A DNA stretch of 64,000 bases from JAWUXM01 sp034111325 (GCA_034111325.1 JAWUXM010000016.1:1-64000), one strand, 5' to 3'; counted from the first letter of the stretch, positions 8,763 through 17,766 are shown. Numbers and translations are program-made. Notes: a model not told the origin generated them from the letters alone.

Positions 8763-9458
8763 TCGCAATAGGAATTCAAGATAATTCCCTATATCAACCA
8801 CAATATAATCCGTCCCCTCTGGTAATTGCGGAAGTTTGTTATTGATTTGAATTTGCTCGCCACTATTGATAAGTTTTTTTGGTAATGAAAAGCTGTAAGC
8901 TTTTATCTTGTAGCTTTTTTCATTATAAAAACTCAACCGCATATCAGGCATAAGGCGCGGAGCCTGTGCATTATTAATAATCACGCCACGCATGATAAAA
9001 GGGTTATTTTTGGTAAAGGCTGATTTAACAATCCGCACTTGCTCAATTTCCAACCCGTCAGTTTCATATATCCCCAATACCTTATAATACGATTTAGCTG
9101 AAGGAAAATATGTAGTGATCTGTTTTCTAGAAACCAAACTCACTATGACAACAAATGTAAAAAGCGCAGCGTAAAAGAATAGTTTTAGAGGCAGAGGAAT
9201 GTCATGATGAGTTGTCTCATCTACTATCCGACTGCGCGCAACAACGTTTAATGTAAGCGAAGGTTCTTTTGAGTGTGTTAATCTTTCAGTTAACTCCTCT
9301 TGATTTGCATGGTTTGATGATAAGGGTAAATTTGGCGCGGCTACCCACATATGGTAGCAATTACCACATTTTAAAATCCGTCCAGATTTTTTGATCTTCT
9401 CAACTTCATCAGTATTTAACCAAAATTTCGTTGAACATTTTTCACAGGAAATAATCAT
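8760..9458 (-). CDS. MJ0042-type zinc-ribbon, single-span membrane protein
   Basis: The N-terminal zinc ribbon has C-x2-C near residues 5-8 and C-x2-C near 31-34, in the form 'CEKCSTKFWL' and 'LKCGNCYHMW', as in the MJ0042/zinc_ribbon_5 family. A linker leads to one membrane helix (about 91-110). The C-terminal domain (about 120-232) resembles DUF3426, whose proteins are widespread in Proteobacteria with unknown function. It has 232 residues. Its stop codon is part of a family C element. It is transcribed divergently from dapD, with 71 bases between. Confidence 0.75.
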   Translation of the reverse strand: MIISCEKCSTKFWLNTDEVEKIKKSGRILKCGNCYHMWVAAPNLPLSSNHANQEELTERLTHSKEPSLTLNVVARSRIVDETTHHDIPLPLKLFFYAALFTFVVIVSLVSRKQITTYFPSAKSYYKVLGIYETDGLEIEQVRIVKSAFTKNNPFIMRGVIINNAQAPRLMPDMRLSFYNEKSYKIKAYSFSLPKKLINSGEQIQINNKLPQLPEGTDYIVVDIGNYLEFLLR

Positions 9459-9479
9459 TTTAGGTGGTATAATGGGATT

Positions 9480-9508
9480 TTTAGGTGTCTAATCGCTTTT
9501 CTTATAAT
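9480..9508 (+). promoter_or_regulatory. Possible sigma-70 promoter for dapD
   Basis: A perfect -10 hexamer TATAAT lies at 9503-9508, 21 bases before the dapD start codon. The -35 at 17-base spacing (tttagg, 9480-9485) is poor. In an AT-rich genome the -10 alone is weak evidence. Confidence 0.35.
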
Positions 9509-9529
9509 TCTAAATAAAGACTAAACACT

Positions 9530-10345
9530 ATGTTAGAAAATACAATAAACAAAGCTTGGGAAGCAAGAGATACAATAAATAGCCAAACACAAGGTGAGGT
9601 GCGCGACGCAGTGAATGAAACAATTAACTCGCTGGATAATGGCACATTACGCGTTGCAGAAAAGTCTGCAATTGGTTGGGAAGTTAACCAATGGGCAAAA
9701 AAAGCAATCCTTCTTTCCTTTCGTTTGAATGATTCAAAATTAATCAGCGGTTCGGCTGACGGCTCTTCTTGGTATGATAAGGTTGATTCTAAATTTAACG
9801 GCTGGGGCGCAGAACAGTTTAAAAATGCTGGCTTTCGTGCTGTGCCAAATTGCGTTGTCCGCAAAGGCTCGTTCATCGCCAAAGGCGTCGTATTAATGCC
9901 CTCTTTTGTAAATCTCGGTGCCTATGTTGATAGTGGCTCGATGATTGACACATGGGCGACTGTTGGCTCTTGCGCACAAATCGGCAAAAACTGCCACATC
10001 TCTGGCGGCGCAGGAATTGGCGGCGTTCTGGAACCATTACAGGCAGGCCCCGTGATTATTGAAGATAATTGCTTTATCGGCGCGCGCAGCGAGATCGCTG
10101 AAGGTGTCATTGTTGAAACTGGCTCTGTTATCTCTATGGGTGTTTATATCGGTGCTTCAACAAAAATTATCGACCGCACTACAGGTGAAGTTTTTTATGG
10201 TCGTGTCCCCGCTTATTCAGTTGTTGTACCGGGTTCTGCGAAAGGCAGCGTCGGCGATGTTTCACTTTATTGCGCGGTAATCGTAAAAAGAGTTGATGAA
10301 AAAACACGCTCTAAAACTTCTATTAATGATTTATTACGTGACTAA
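9530..10345 (+). CDS. dapD: 2,3,4,5-tetrahydropyridine-2,6-dicarboxylate N-succinyltransferase
   Basis: Succinylates tetrahydrodipicolinate in the succinylase branch of diaminopimelate/lysine synthesis, supplying meso-DAP for peptidoglycan. It has 271 residues, as in the family. An N-terminal helical domain precedes a left-handed beta-helix built of hexapeptide repeats (about residues 105-230, with 'GAYVDSGSMIDTWATVGSCAQIG' in two parts and 'GGVLEPLQAGPVIIEDN'). The last base of its TAA is the first base of the dapE ATG, so the two are translationally coupled. Confidence 0.97.
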   Translation: MLENTINKAWEARDTINSQTQGEVRDAVNETINSLDNGTLRVAEKSAIGWEVNQWAKKAILLSFRLNDSKLISGSADGSSWYDKVDSKFNGWGAEQFKNAGFRAVPNCVVRKGSFIAKGVVLMPSFVNLGAYVDSGSMIDTWATVGSCAQIGKNCHISGGAGIGGVLEPLQAGPVIIEDNCFIGARSEIAEGVIVETGSVISMGVYIGASTKIIDRTTGEVFYGRVPAYSVVVPGSAKGSVGDVSLYCAVIVKRVDEKTRSKTSINDLLRD

Positions 10346-11472
10346 TGATTGACTCTATCAAACTCTCTCAAGAGCTAATTCGCTGCAAATCCGTCACTCC
10401 AATTGATGATGGTGCGATTGATCTGTTAATTAGTTATTTAGAACCTCTGGGTTTTAAATGTCACAAATTAGAATTTAGCGACGCTGGCAGTGAGCCAGTC
10501 GTTAATTTATATGCGCGTCTTGGCACAACAGGAAAAAACTTCTGTTTCGCTGGCCATACGGATGTTGTTCCAACTGGCGATGGTTGGCAACATGACCCTT
10601 TTGCCGCCATAATTGAAAATGGCGTTTTATACGGCAGAGGCGCGGTTGATATGAAACCAGCAATTGCTGCCTTTATCGCCGCTAGTGCTGAATATGTGCA
10701 GGAAAATAAAAATAGCATTAGTTTGCTTATTACTGGTGATGAAGAAGGCGATGCAGTCAACGGCACACCAAAATTGCTTGATTGGCTGCGCGAGAATAAT
10801 GAACAAATCGATGCCTGCATTGTTGGTGAACCAACCAACCCCGAAACGGTTGGCGAGATGATTAAAATTGGCCGCCGTGGCAGTGTCAATTTTGCCCTCA
10901 CCGTACAGGGTAAACAAGGACATGTCGCCTACCCACATAATGCAGAAAACCCATTTCCTGCTTTGACGGCGATTTTAGCAAAATTGCAAAGCCATGATTT
11001 TGCAGATAGCAATGAATTTTTCGCAGCATCAAATCTAGAAGTAACCGCGATCCATAGCGATAATGGCGCAAGCAACGTTATCCCTGCTACTGCTAGGTCT
11101 AATCTCAACATTCGCTTTAATGACACTCATACAAGTGCTGAATTGATCGAGTTTGTTGAAGAAATATGCAACTCAGTTACAGATGATTACGAGTTAAGTT
11201 ATCGTGTGAGCGGTGAATCCTTCATTGGTGATGCTGCAGATTTAGCACAAATCGTCTCGAGCGCTGTCCGTAAAGTTACAAACCATACACCAACCCTTAG
11301 CACAGAAGGCGGAACATCTGACGCACGCTTTATCAAAAACATCTGCCCAGTAGTTGAATTTGGCTTAATAAATAAAACTGCTCACCAAAAAGATGAGCAT
11401 GTCGCCACTGCCGATATCACCACACTACAGCAAGTTTATTTAGAAACTCTGCGTGGATATTTTTCTGCCTAA
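10345..11472 (+). CDS. dapE: Succinyl-diaminopimelate desuccinylase
   Basis: Zinc metallopeptidase (M20 family) that removes succinate from N-succinyl-L,L-DAP, two steps after DapD. It is 375 residues, the normal size. The metal-binding motifs are clear: 'FAGHTDVVPTGD', 'GRGAVDMKP', 'TGDEEGDA', 'GEPT' and a C-terminal 'NKTAHQKDEHV'. The gene overlaps dapD by one base. The pair indicates the succinylase DAP route and a peptidoglycan-making cell. Confidence 0.97.
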   Translation: MIDSIKLSQELIRCKSVTPIDDGAIDLLISYLEPLGFKCHKLEFSDAGSEPVVNLYARLGTTGKNFCFAGHTDVVPTGDGWQHDPFAAIIENGVLYGRGAVDMKPAIAAFIAASAEYVQENKNSISLLITGDEEGDAVNGTPKLLDWLRENNEQIDACIVGEPTNPETVGEMIKIGRRGSVNFALTVQGKQGHVAYPHNAENPFPALTAILAKLQSHDFADSNEFFAASNLEVTAIHSDNGASNVIPATARSNLNIRFNDTHTSAELIEFVEEICNSVTDDYELSYRVSGESFIGDAADLAQIVSSAVRKVTNHTPTLSTEGGTSDARFIKNICPVVEFGLINKTAHQKDEHVATADITTLQQVYLETLRGYFSA

Positions 11473-11552
11473 AACAAATATTTTTTACAGAGTTGTGGAT
11501 TAAAAAAAACATAATATCTTGGATAAAATGTTAATTTAAAAAGAGGTTTGTT

Positions 11553-12353
11553 ATGTCTAGGGAAAAGCCAACAACAAAGGGAAAACCAACAACAACAGGA
11601 ATGCCTCCTGAAAGCAAACTTCATCGTAGTGACCTGCGACCAAGTGGCTCCGATACACTTTCCTCAGACGTAGGATCATCTATGGGGTCTTTGAACCTGA
11701 CCCTATCACCCGAAGAAGAGAAGCGGGATGCAAAAGAGGTAGAGGTGGAAAGAGAAATTAGGAAATTTAATGGTTACAGTAATGATTTAGAAACAGCCCT
11801 TAAGCAATATGCTAAAAAATTTCAAGACCCTAATGACCGCACACTTGCTCTTCAATCTCGACTTGAGATACATATTCAGACACAACTCGAAAAAATTGTG
11901 CGCCTTACACGAGGAGAAGAAGCTACCTTTCCTCTCGATGATGAACAAATGCAAATCAGATATAAATTCCTTACTGCTATGGCTAAAGCAGCAGAGATAA
12001 ATGTTAGTGAGAATGGTATTCCTCAAACTATAAAATCATCTACAATTGCGTGGAATACAGAAATGAATCCTAACCAAGACACAGAGAGGTTAGCAGAACT
12101 GGATAAAAAATTACCTTCCCTGCAAGCAAACATATCAATCGCAATGCAGAATGATCCTAGTGAGGTTGCAATGACTGAGATAAAGAAGCCATTAAAGCCT
12201 TTTCTAAGTAACATAGAACAAACTCAAAATAGACTTCCTCTTATTCCCCTTAGAGAGGCAATCAAGACTCTGCAAGCAACAGAATTGGCACTATTTCAAG
12301 AACATTTTCCTGAGGCTAAAATATCAGAGCAACAACAAGGACAAAATAGATAA
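11553..12353 (+). CDS. Hypothetical protein, charged and helical
   Basis: Not recognised. It has 266 residues with no signal peptide or membrane segment. The first 50 residues are Ser/Thr/Pro/Lys-rich and look disordered, including the repeated phrase 'KPTTKGKPTTTG'. Residues about 60-260 are mainly charged and predicted helical ('EEEKRDAKEVEVEREIRKF'). A ribosome-binding site (AAGAGG) precedes the ATG by about 10 bases, supporting translation. It is a single gene between dapE and a repeat-rich intergenic stretch. The disordered N-terminus plus helical body would suit a secreted effector or scaffold, but nothing in the sequence proves that. Confidence 0.6.
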   Translation: MSREKPTTKGKPTTTGMPPESKLHRSDLRPSGSDTLSSDVGSSMGSLNLTLSPEEEKRDAKEVEVEREIRKFNGYSNDLETALKQYAKKFQDPNDRTLALQSRLEIHIQTQLEKIVRLTRGEEATFPLDDEQMQIRYKFLTAMAKAAEINVSENGIPQTIKSSTIAWNTEMNPNQDTERLAELDKKLPSLQANISIAMQNDPSEVAMTEIKKPLKPFLSNIEQTQNRLPLIPLREAIKTLQATELALFQEHFPEAKISEQQQGQNR

Positions 12354-12370
12354 AACCTCCCACAAAAGGG

Positions 12371-12515
12371 GTCATCCTGAATTTATTTCAGGATCTGCTG
12401 AATGAGGCAATAATGCAGTAGCTTTATCTTGGTAGCAAGGGCACGGTATTATTACAAATTTCTTACCCCTTACTTTTGTTTGACTACGCAGATCCTGTAA
12501 TAAATTCAGGATGAC
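12371..12515. mobile_element. MITE-like element (family B), full copy B1
   Basis: The 145-base unit is bounded by inverted copies of 'gtcatcctgaatttatttca' continuing into 'ggatctgc'. The ends are themselves hairpins (cctgaa/ttcagg). The interior aligns by eye with those of B5 (62.7 kb) and of B3 (42.2 kb, opposite orientation). It contains no coding capacity. The rest of this 454-base gene-free gap (12354-12807) is mostly family C repeat. Confidence 0.8.
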
Positions 12516-12618
12516 TCCTTTTGCGTTTCATGACATTGCTTCACTAGAAAGTTCTCAAAGAATTTGACTAATACATAAGTGATAAAAACGCAAAACACCT
12601 ACCCATCCCTCTGGAGAC

Positions 12619-12658
12619 AATCTGAAGATTTTTGCGAGTGACTTTTTGGCACATGCCC
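12619..12658. repeat. Family C half-element
   Basis: The sequence 'aatctgaagatttttgcgag' and the following 'actttttggcacatgccc' match the distal arm of family C copies C1 and C5. The proximal arm is missing. It lies about 40 bases from the next family C copy, so the locus looks like a nested or tandem insertion. Confidence 0.55.
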
Positions 12659-12695
12659 TTTGCGAATGAGCAATCTCTATCCCATTGAGAAAAAA

Positions 12696-12810
12696 TCTAG
12701 TTTTTTTGCATTCTTTTTTGTAAATGTCCTTTGACATTGAAGCGACGTATATCCTTCATACACGAGCAAAATGGAGAAGGTTATTTGCTAAACAGAACTC
12801 AAAAAGATCA
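12696..12810 (-). repeat. Family C 3'-end palindromic element, copy C2
   Basis: Degenerate copy reading, from the symporter gene, TGATCTTTTTGAGTTCTG, then an arm, then the GTGTATGAAGGATATAC core, then the returning arm (ggacatttac) and T-rich tail. The TGA stop codon of the symporter is inside the element. Confidence 0.65.
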
Positions 12811-14346
12811 AGTTTTACGGAAGCGGCCACGTTTGAGTTTAATTATGTAAGCCTCAGTCTCGCGCTTAATCTTCCCACTCATAATATATAGCCCGAAAAG
12901 ATTTGGCACTGCCATTAATAGCAATAATATGTCAGCGAAATCTAATATCACACCAAGCCTGGTCATTCCGCCCACAAAGGCAAAAATCATAAATGTTACA
13001 TAACAAATATTTATGCTCCTGCGTCCAAAAATATAAATCCATGCTTGCTGTGCATAATAGCTGTAAGTTAGCATTGTTGAATAAGCAAAGAGCAAAACGG
13101 CAACGGAAAGAACATAAGGGAACCAGTCATTAACGGTTGAGAATGCTTGCTTAGTAATTAACACACCACCTTGATTAACTGAAGAACCTCCATAAACACC
13201 GGTTACTGTAATTACCAAACCAGTCATGAAGCAAATCACGATCGTATCAACAAATGGCTCAAGCAGAGCAACCGCACCTTCACGCACTGGCTCTTTAGTT
13301 TTTGCTGCAGCATGGGCAATAGGTGCACTACCAAGGCCTGCTTCATTTGAGAAAACTGCACGCCTAAAACCCATAATTATCGCACCAAGAACACCACCAT
13401 ATGCAGCATTACCAGTAAATGCCCCTTGGAACATTAAGGCAATCGCACCAGAAAGTGCATCACTATGGATGAATAAAATCACGACACATGAAGAAACATA
13501 AAGCACCGCCATGAAAGGTACGATTGCCTCCGCAATATGAGCGACTCTTTTAATTCCGCCGAGTAAGACAAAGCCAACTGATAAGGATAAAACCAAAGAA
13601 AATATCACTCGGCCATAATTACCGCCATCGAATGTATCAGTAAACATCACTACTGCTTGGTTAGATTGAAACATAATCCCTGCGCCCACCGCCCCTGCAA
13701 TACAGGCGATTGCCGCAAACATCGCTAAAAACCTACCAAGTTTCTTATAGCCCATTTCCGCCAAGCCATCTTTTAAATAATACCAGCTTCCTGCTAATAA
13801 ATGACCATCCTTATCAAAACGACGATATTTATGCCCCATCATCACTTCAGCAAATTTTGATGACATACCAAAAAATGCCGCAATCATCATCCAGATAACT
13901 GCTCCCGGTCCACCGAGCGTCACAGCCAAAGCCACACCACCAATATTACCGATGCCTACTGTACCGGAAACTGCCGTAAAAAAAGCCTGTGCATGGGTAA
14001 CAAGCCCAGGATCCGTAGGTGAAGAATATTTGCCACGGACAACTGCTATACCGTGCCCAAAAAGTTTAAAATTAACAAAATTCAAACGAAACGTGAAGAA
14101 CACACCACCTATAACCAGCCAGCCGACTAATAAAGGGAAACCAAATATTTTAAGATTACGCGTTGCGCCAAATATTTCATAATCACCACCCAAAAACAGG
14201 AAAGCCATGAAATCAACAATTGGCTTAAGAAGTGCTCCAAACAAATTCGTGATATCTGATCCTAAACCGCCATTGACACCATTAGCTAGGGCTAAGGACG
14301 GCAAGGCAAATACAGTAATGCAAAAAAGAATTTTAATTAAACGCAC
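12808..14346 (-). CDS. Alanine/glycine:cation (sodium) symporter, AGCS family
   Basis: Inner-membrane amino-acid importer using a sodium or proton gradient. It has 512 residues with about 11 hydrophobic segments. The AGCS family hallmarks are present: 'AVSGTVGIGNIGGVALAV' with its Gly-rich turn, 'GPGAVIWMMIAAFFGMSSKFAE' split across the following helix, and 'FSNEAGLGSAPIAHAAA'. An N-terminal signal-like helix (residues 1-22) precedes the transporter core, as in many AlsT homologues. It is transcribed away from the following small hypothetical gene. Its substrate is most likely alanine or glycine, by family only. Confidence 0.9.
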   Translation of the reverse strand: MRLIKILFCITVFALPSLALANGVNGGLGSDITNLFGALLKPIVDFMAFLFLGGDYEIFGATRNLKIFGFPLLVGWLVIGGVFFTFRLNFVNFKLFGHGIAVVRGKYSSPTDPGLVTHAQAFFTAVSGTVGIGNIGGVALAVTLGGPGAVIWMMIAAFFGMSSKFAEVMMGHKYRRFDKDGHLLAGSWYYLKDGLAEMGYKKLGRFLAMFAAIACIAGAVGAGIMFQSNQAVVMFTDTFDGGNYGRVIFSLVLSLSVGFVLLGGIKRVAHIAEAIVPFMAVLYVSSCVVILFIHSDALSGAIALMFQGAFTGNAAYGGVLGAIIMGFRRAVFSNEAGLGSAPIAHAAAKTKEPVREGAVALLEPFVDTIVICFMTGLVITVTGVYGGSSVNQGGVLITKQAFSTVNDWFPYVLSVAVLLFAYSTMLTYSYYAQQAWIYIFGRRSINICYVTFMIFAFVGGMTRLGVILDFADILLLLMAVPNLFGLYIMSGKIKRETEAYIIKLKRGRFRKT

Positions 14347-14461
14347 GCAAACCTCCCGATAAAGTTGAAAGGTTGCACCCTAAACACATTAAAAAAAGAT
14401 TGCAAGAACCAGCTCTAAATGTTATAGTAAAAAGAAGAAATTAATTCAAAAAATTAGCAAA

Positions 14462-14833
14462 ATGTCAGAAGTGCAAGGCGTTAGTTCAGCAATAGCATCA
14501 GGAGCAGCATTAGGTGGTGACGGTCAATCAACAGGTGCTGGCGGAGGAGCTGGCGACCCACGCTCCTTCGTTGACGGAGTTGAAAGCATAACCGCTGCCG
14601 GTGTTTTAAGCACCGAGATTTCATCTCAACTGCCTAATCCATTAGTAAGTGTCGATGACGCAATGACCGCAGCAATAAATGAAAGTTCATGGGGGACTGG
14701 TGTGGTAGGTAACTTCCCAACAGATGTTATGGGTGTCAAGGGTATTGATCAAGGTTATGGGCAGCTTCCTGCACCACAAGCTGCTAATGTTTCAATCCAA
14801 CAAGGTATAATAAAAGACACTCAACAAAAATAA
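14462..14833 (+). CDS. Hypothetical small Gly/Ala/Ser-rich acidic protein
   Basis: Not recognised. It has 123 residues, very poor in Lys/Arg, with a Gly-rich stretch near residues 15-32 ('GGDGQSTGAGGGAGD'). There is no signal peptide, membrane helix or cysteine. The frame ends exactly one base before the stop codon of the convergent ygfZ gene. The start at 14462 follows an AT-rich leader with no strong ribosome-binding site. The low-complexity composition and orphan status could mean a lineage-specific secreted or structural protein, or a spurious frame. Confidence 0.5.
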   Translation: MSEVQGVSSAIASGAALGGDGQSTGAGGGAGDPRSFVDGVESITAAGVLSTEISSQLPNPLVSVDDAMTAAINESSWGTGVVGNFPTDVMGVKGIDQGYGQLPAPQAANVSIQQGIIKDTQQK

Positions 14834-15709
14834 TTATTCTATTTTCACAACTACCTCTCCAACAAAAATCTTCTCTTTATCAATTGCCGCAAACTCCTCC
14901 TTGCGCAACAAAGCCAAACCAATAACTTTTTCACCAGATTTTATAAAAGAACAAATCTGCCCAAGTTTTTTCTCGCTACTCATAACCTCAGCGCCTTTTT
15001 CAAGCTCTGCTGAACCATCTATCTCAAAACGATAAATTGCTTTACGAATTACGCCACGGTGAAAAGTACGGGTGATCATTTCCTGCCCAACATAGCAACC
15101 CTTATCAAAATCAATCGCCTGCAATTCATTATAGCAGTATTCTAAAATAAAGGATTTATCTTGCAGAAGATCTTGCTCGCCTGCGGCAATTTTATGCATG
15201 TAACGCAATAATGTATAATCCGTAATATCACCAGTCTCTGAAGCATGTTTGTTACTAAACTCTGCTAATTTTTCCTTTTGCACAAAGACACGCAAACCCA
15301 TATTGCGATTACGCGGGTCAACAAAACAAATACCCTCTGGAACAGTTTTTACCTCACCTTCTTGCTGAATCGCCAATAGTCCTTCCATATCAGCGCCACT
15401 AAGCGATAAAACTTCAAAATCAGCAAATTCAACAATTTGCACATCACTTCTTAATTTGTACATTAATAGTCTTTGCTTAAAGCTAGCAGCTTCACTGCTC
15501 GCTATATCAATCAAAAATTTCTCTTGATATGGGATAATAAAAAAATCATAGAGAAAGCGACCTTGCGGATTAAGCAAAGCTGCAAAAATTGCCTTCCCTT
15601 CCTCTACCTTATGAATATCATTAGTGATCAAACCCTGTAGAAACTCTGCGCTATCCGCACCTGAGATTTCTAGTAAGCAGCGGTCTGTTAGTTGAATCAA
15701 TTTTGTCAT
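14834..15709 (-). CDS. ygfZ: Folate-binding protein YgfZ (tRNA/Fe-S cluster maintenance)
   Basis: GcvT-like folate-dependent protein that supports repair or assembly of certain iron-sulfur enzymes such as MiaB. It has 291 residues. The diagnostic YgfZ motif K-G-C-Y-x-G-Q-E is present near residues 200-207 ('DFDKGCYVGQEM'), along with 'LQGLITNDIH' near the N-terminus. There is a short C-terminal barrel. It lies downstream of the ferredoxin reductase gene on the same strand, separated by a family C and a family A repeat, so probably a separate transcript. Confidence 0.92.
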   Translation of the reverse strand: MTKLIQLTDRCLLEISGADSAEFLQGLITNDIHKVEEGKAIFAALLNPQGRFLYDFFIIPYQEKFLIDIASSEAASFKQRLLMYKLRSDVQIVEFADFEVLSLSGADMEGLLAIQQEGEVKTVPEGICFVDPRNRNMGLRVFVQKEKLAEFSNKHASETGDITDYTLLRYMHKIAAGEQDLLQDKSFILEYCYNELQAIDFDKGCYVGQEMITRTFHRGVIRKAIYRFEIDGSAELEKGAEVMSSEKKLGQICSFIKSGEKVIGLALLRKEEFAAIDKEKIFVGEVVVKIE

Positions 15710-15760
15710 TTTTTACCTTAGTTATAAATTCGTTACTGAAATCTAGAAAACATGTAACAT

Positions 15761-15813
15761 CTCGCCCTTTGCTCCTAGATTGCCTTAGAACCGCAAACGG
15801 TTCAGGCAATGAC
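15761..15813. repeat. Family A palindromic repeat, partial copy
   Basis: Carries the right half only: 'gattgccttagaaccgcaaa' followed by 'cggttcaggcaatgac'. The internal hairpin (gaaccgcaaacggttc) is complete. It lies just upstream of the ygfZ start. Confidence 0.7.
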
Positions 15814-15850
15814 CAAAAAAGGTACTCACCCTATCGCAAGTATAAATTAA

Positions 15851-15963
15851 AAATTTTTGGAGGGATTTTTTACAAATGTTCGTTGTGAATGAGCGAAGTG
15901 TATTCTTCATACACGAGTCGAAATGAACAACGGCTATTTGTGAAAAAGCACCCAAAAAGATTA
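15851..15963 (-). repeat. Family C 3'-end palindromic element, copy C3
   Basis: Read from the ferredoxin reductase gene, it begins two bases after its TAA as TAATCTTTTTGGGTGCTTTT. The arm pair TTTTTCACAAAT / ATTTGTAAAAAA and the apical hairpin GTGTATGAAGAATACAC follow. It belongs to the same subfamily as C7 behind dnaN (shared GGGTGC and CCCTCC ends). Confidence 0.8.
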
Positions 15964-15965
15964 AT

Positions 15966-16970
15966 TTATACCCCTTTGGTGGTAGAGTATTCGAAATGGA
16001 GAGGAGTATCAGGATATACGATGTTGTAAATATCATGTGTCGCTAACGCTGCCTCATTAAAACCACTTAGAATTAATTTCAACTTTCCTTGATAATCTGC
16101 TATGTCACCAATAGCGTAAATTCCTTCAATGTTGGTGCGCATGTTGTGATATTCAACTTTGATATGTTTTTTATCCAGATCCAAACCCCAATCAGCAATT
16201 GGCCCGAGCTCCATGCTTAAACCGTAGAAAGGCAATAACACATCTGCTGCTATAGCTTTTTGATTACCTTCAAGATCCTGCACGATAACTTGCTGCAATT
16301 TCCCCTGCTCACCTTTTAGACCTGCAAGTTGATATGGAATTATTAAATCTATCTTGCCTTCATCAGCTAGTTTATGGAGCTGTGCAACGCTTTCTGGTGC
16401 CGCACGAAATTTATCTCTTCTATGTATCACTGAGAGTTTTTTTGCAACTGCAGCTAAGCTAAGCACCCAATCCACCGCAGAATCACCACCGCCAGCAATG
16501 ACAATTTCCTTATCTGTAAAATCTTTTATTTTGCGCACCATATATTGCACAGCGCCGGTTTTTTCATATTCCTCCAAACCTGCCAACGGTGGTTTATGAG
16601 GGCCAAAAGCACCACAGCCAGCTGCAACAATCACCGCCTTCGTATCAATTATTGTGCCCGTTGAGGTCGTTACCTGCCAACCATCAGAAACCTTCTCTAA
16701 CTTTTCCACAGTTTGATTTAGATGATAATGTGGTGCAAAAGGTTTAATTTGTTCCTCAAGATTACTAATTAAATCCTCAGCGTTAATTTTTGGATGAGCA
16801 GGAATATCATAGATTGGTTTTTCAGGATAGAGCGCATTGCACTGCCCACCTGTAAATTCTAACGCATCTACTATATGACATTTCATTTTTAGCATTCCTG
16901 CTTCAAACACTGCAAAAAGCCCAACTGGCCCCGCGCCGATGATTACTATGTCTGTTTTATGCATTGTCAT
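15966..16970 (-). CDS. Ferredoxin--NADP reductase, thioredoxin-reductase-like
   Basis: Flavoprotein passing electrons between NADPH and ferredoxin. It has 334 residues. The FAD-binding motif 'IIGAGPVGLFA' is near residue 9, the NADP-binding motif 'VIAGGGDSAVDW' near 155, and 'YAIGDIADY' near 285. The C-x2-C redox pair of thioredoxin reductase is absent, and the 'GGQCNALYPEKPIYDIP' stretch is typical of the TrxR-like FNR family (YumC type). Two Met codons start the frame (MTM). The true TrxB with its CATC motif is elsewhere in the window at 61.7 kb, which supports this assignment. Confidence 0.9.
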   Translation of the reverse strand: MTMHKTDIVIIGAGPVGLFAVFEAGMLKMKCHIVDALEFTGGQCNALYPEKPIYDIPAHPKINAEDLISNLEEQIKPFAPHYHLNQTVEKLEKVSDGWQVTTSTGTIIDTKAVIVAAGCGAFGPHKPPLAGLEEYEKTGAVQYMVRKIKDFTDKEIVIAGGGDSAVDWVLSLAAVAKKLSVIHRRDKFRAAPESVAQLHKLADEGKIDLIIPYQLAGLKGEQGKLQQVIVQDLEGNQKAIAADVLLPFYGLSMELGPIADWGLDLDKKHIKVEYHNMRTNIEGIYAIGDIADYQGKLKLILSGFNEAALATHDIYNIVYPDTPLHFEYSTTKGV

Positions 16971-17036
16971 TTTTTCTATAATTTATATATAAATCCCCTC
17001 ATCCCAACCTTCACCCCTTGCAAGAGGTGAAGAGAT

Positions 17037-17624
17037 TTAATTGCCTTGTAATTTTTGTAGATATCTAGCTATCAAGTCCACCTCAAAGTTTACCTGATGT
17101 CCAATCTTGAGATTTTGTAGAGTTGTCTCCTGCCACGTATGTGGAATTATCATTACATCAAAAACATTACTCTCAACATTATTTACCGTCAGCGAAATGC
17201 CATTTAAGGTAACCGAGCCTTTTTCAACAATAAAAACCTTATATTTATCAGCGACTTTCAGCGTAATCTTATGACAATCACCCTCTTTTTCAATATTGAT
17301 AATTTCTGCCACATCGTCAATATGACCACTTACCATGTGACCATCCAACTCATCACCTAACTTCAACGCCTTCTCTAAATTCACCTCTTGCCCAATTTGC
17401 CAAGAGCCTAAAATAGTTTTGGCCAAACTCTCGCTTGATGCAGTCACTTTAAAACTATCAACTGATTTCTCCGTAACCGTTAGGCAAGCACCATCACAAG
17501 CAATCGATGCGCCGACTTTTACCTTATTTAGAGCAAAGGAAGTTTTAATCGTAAATTCCTTATCACGACCAAGATCAACAACCTCACTTACCACACCAAT
17601 ATCTGCTATTATTCCACTAAACAT
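17037..17624 (-). CDS. ribE: Riboflavin synthase, alpha chain
   Basis: Converts two 6,7-dimethyl-8-ribityllumazine molecules to riboflavin. It has 195 residues, close to the typical 200. Two lumazine-binding barrel repeats are visible: the first opens 'MFSGIIADIG' with 'ACDGACLTV', and the second has 'DGHMVSGHID' with 'VTLNGISLTV'. No other rib gene is adjacent. It sits between the ferredoxin reductase gene and mnmE on the same strand, with a family A repeat on its 5' side. Confidence 0.95.
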   Translation of the reverse strand: MFSGIIADIGVVSEVVDLGRDKEFTIKTSFALNKVKVGASIACDGACLTVTEKSVDSFKVTASSESLAKTILGSWQIGQEVNLEKALKLGDELDGHMVSGHIDDVAEIINIEKEGDCHKITLKVADKYKVFIVEKGSVTLNGISLTVNNVESNVFDVMIIPHTWQETTLQNLKIGHQVNFEVDLIARYLQKLQGN

Positions 17625-17657
17625 ATTTTTCTTTTTTATTAATAAAAACTCACCTCC

Positions 17658-17766
17658 GTCACTCCCTGAATTCCGTAGGAATTCTAAGGGAGCCTAGGAA
17701 TAAAAACTAAATGCTTTTTTAGTTGCTCTGGATTGCCCTAGAATCGCAAGCGATTCAGGCAATGAC
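17658..17766. repeat. Family A palindromic repeat, copy 3
   Basis: Inverted ends 'gtcactccctgaattcc' and 'gcgattcaggcaatgac', with inner hairpins ccgtaggaattc and atcgcaagcgat. It fills the gap between mnmE and ribE. Confidence 0.8.

Noticed and set aside
12555..12737. Minus-strand 60-codon open frame
   Set aside because: It lies wholly inside family C repeats and resembles no protein.
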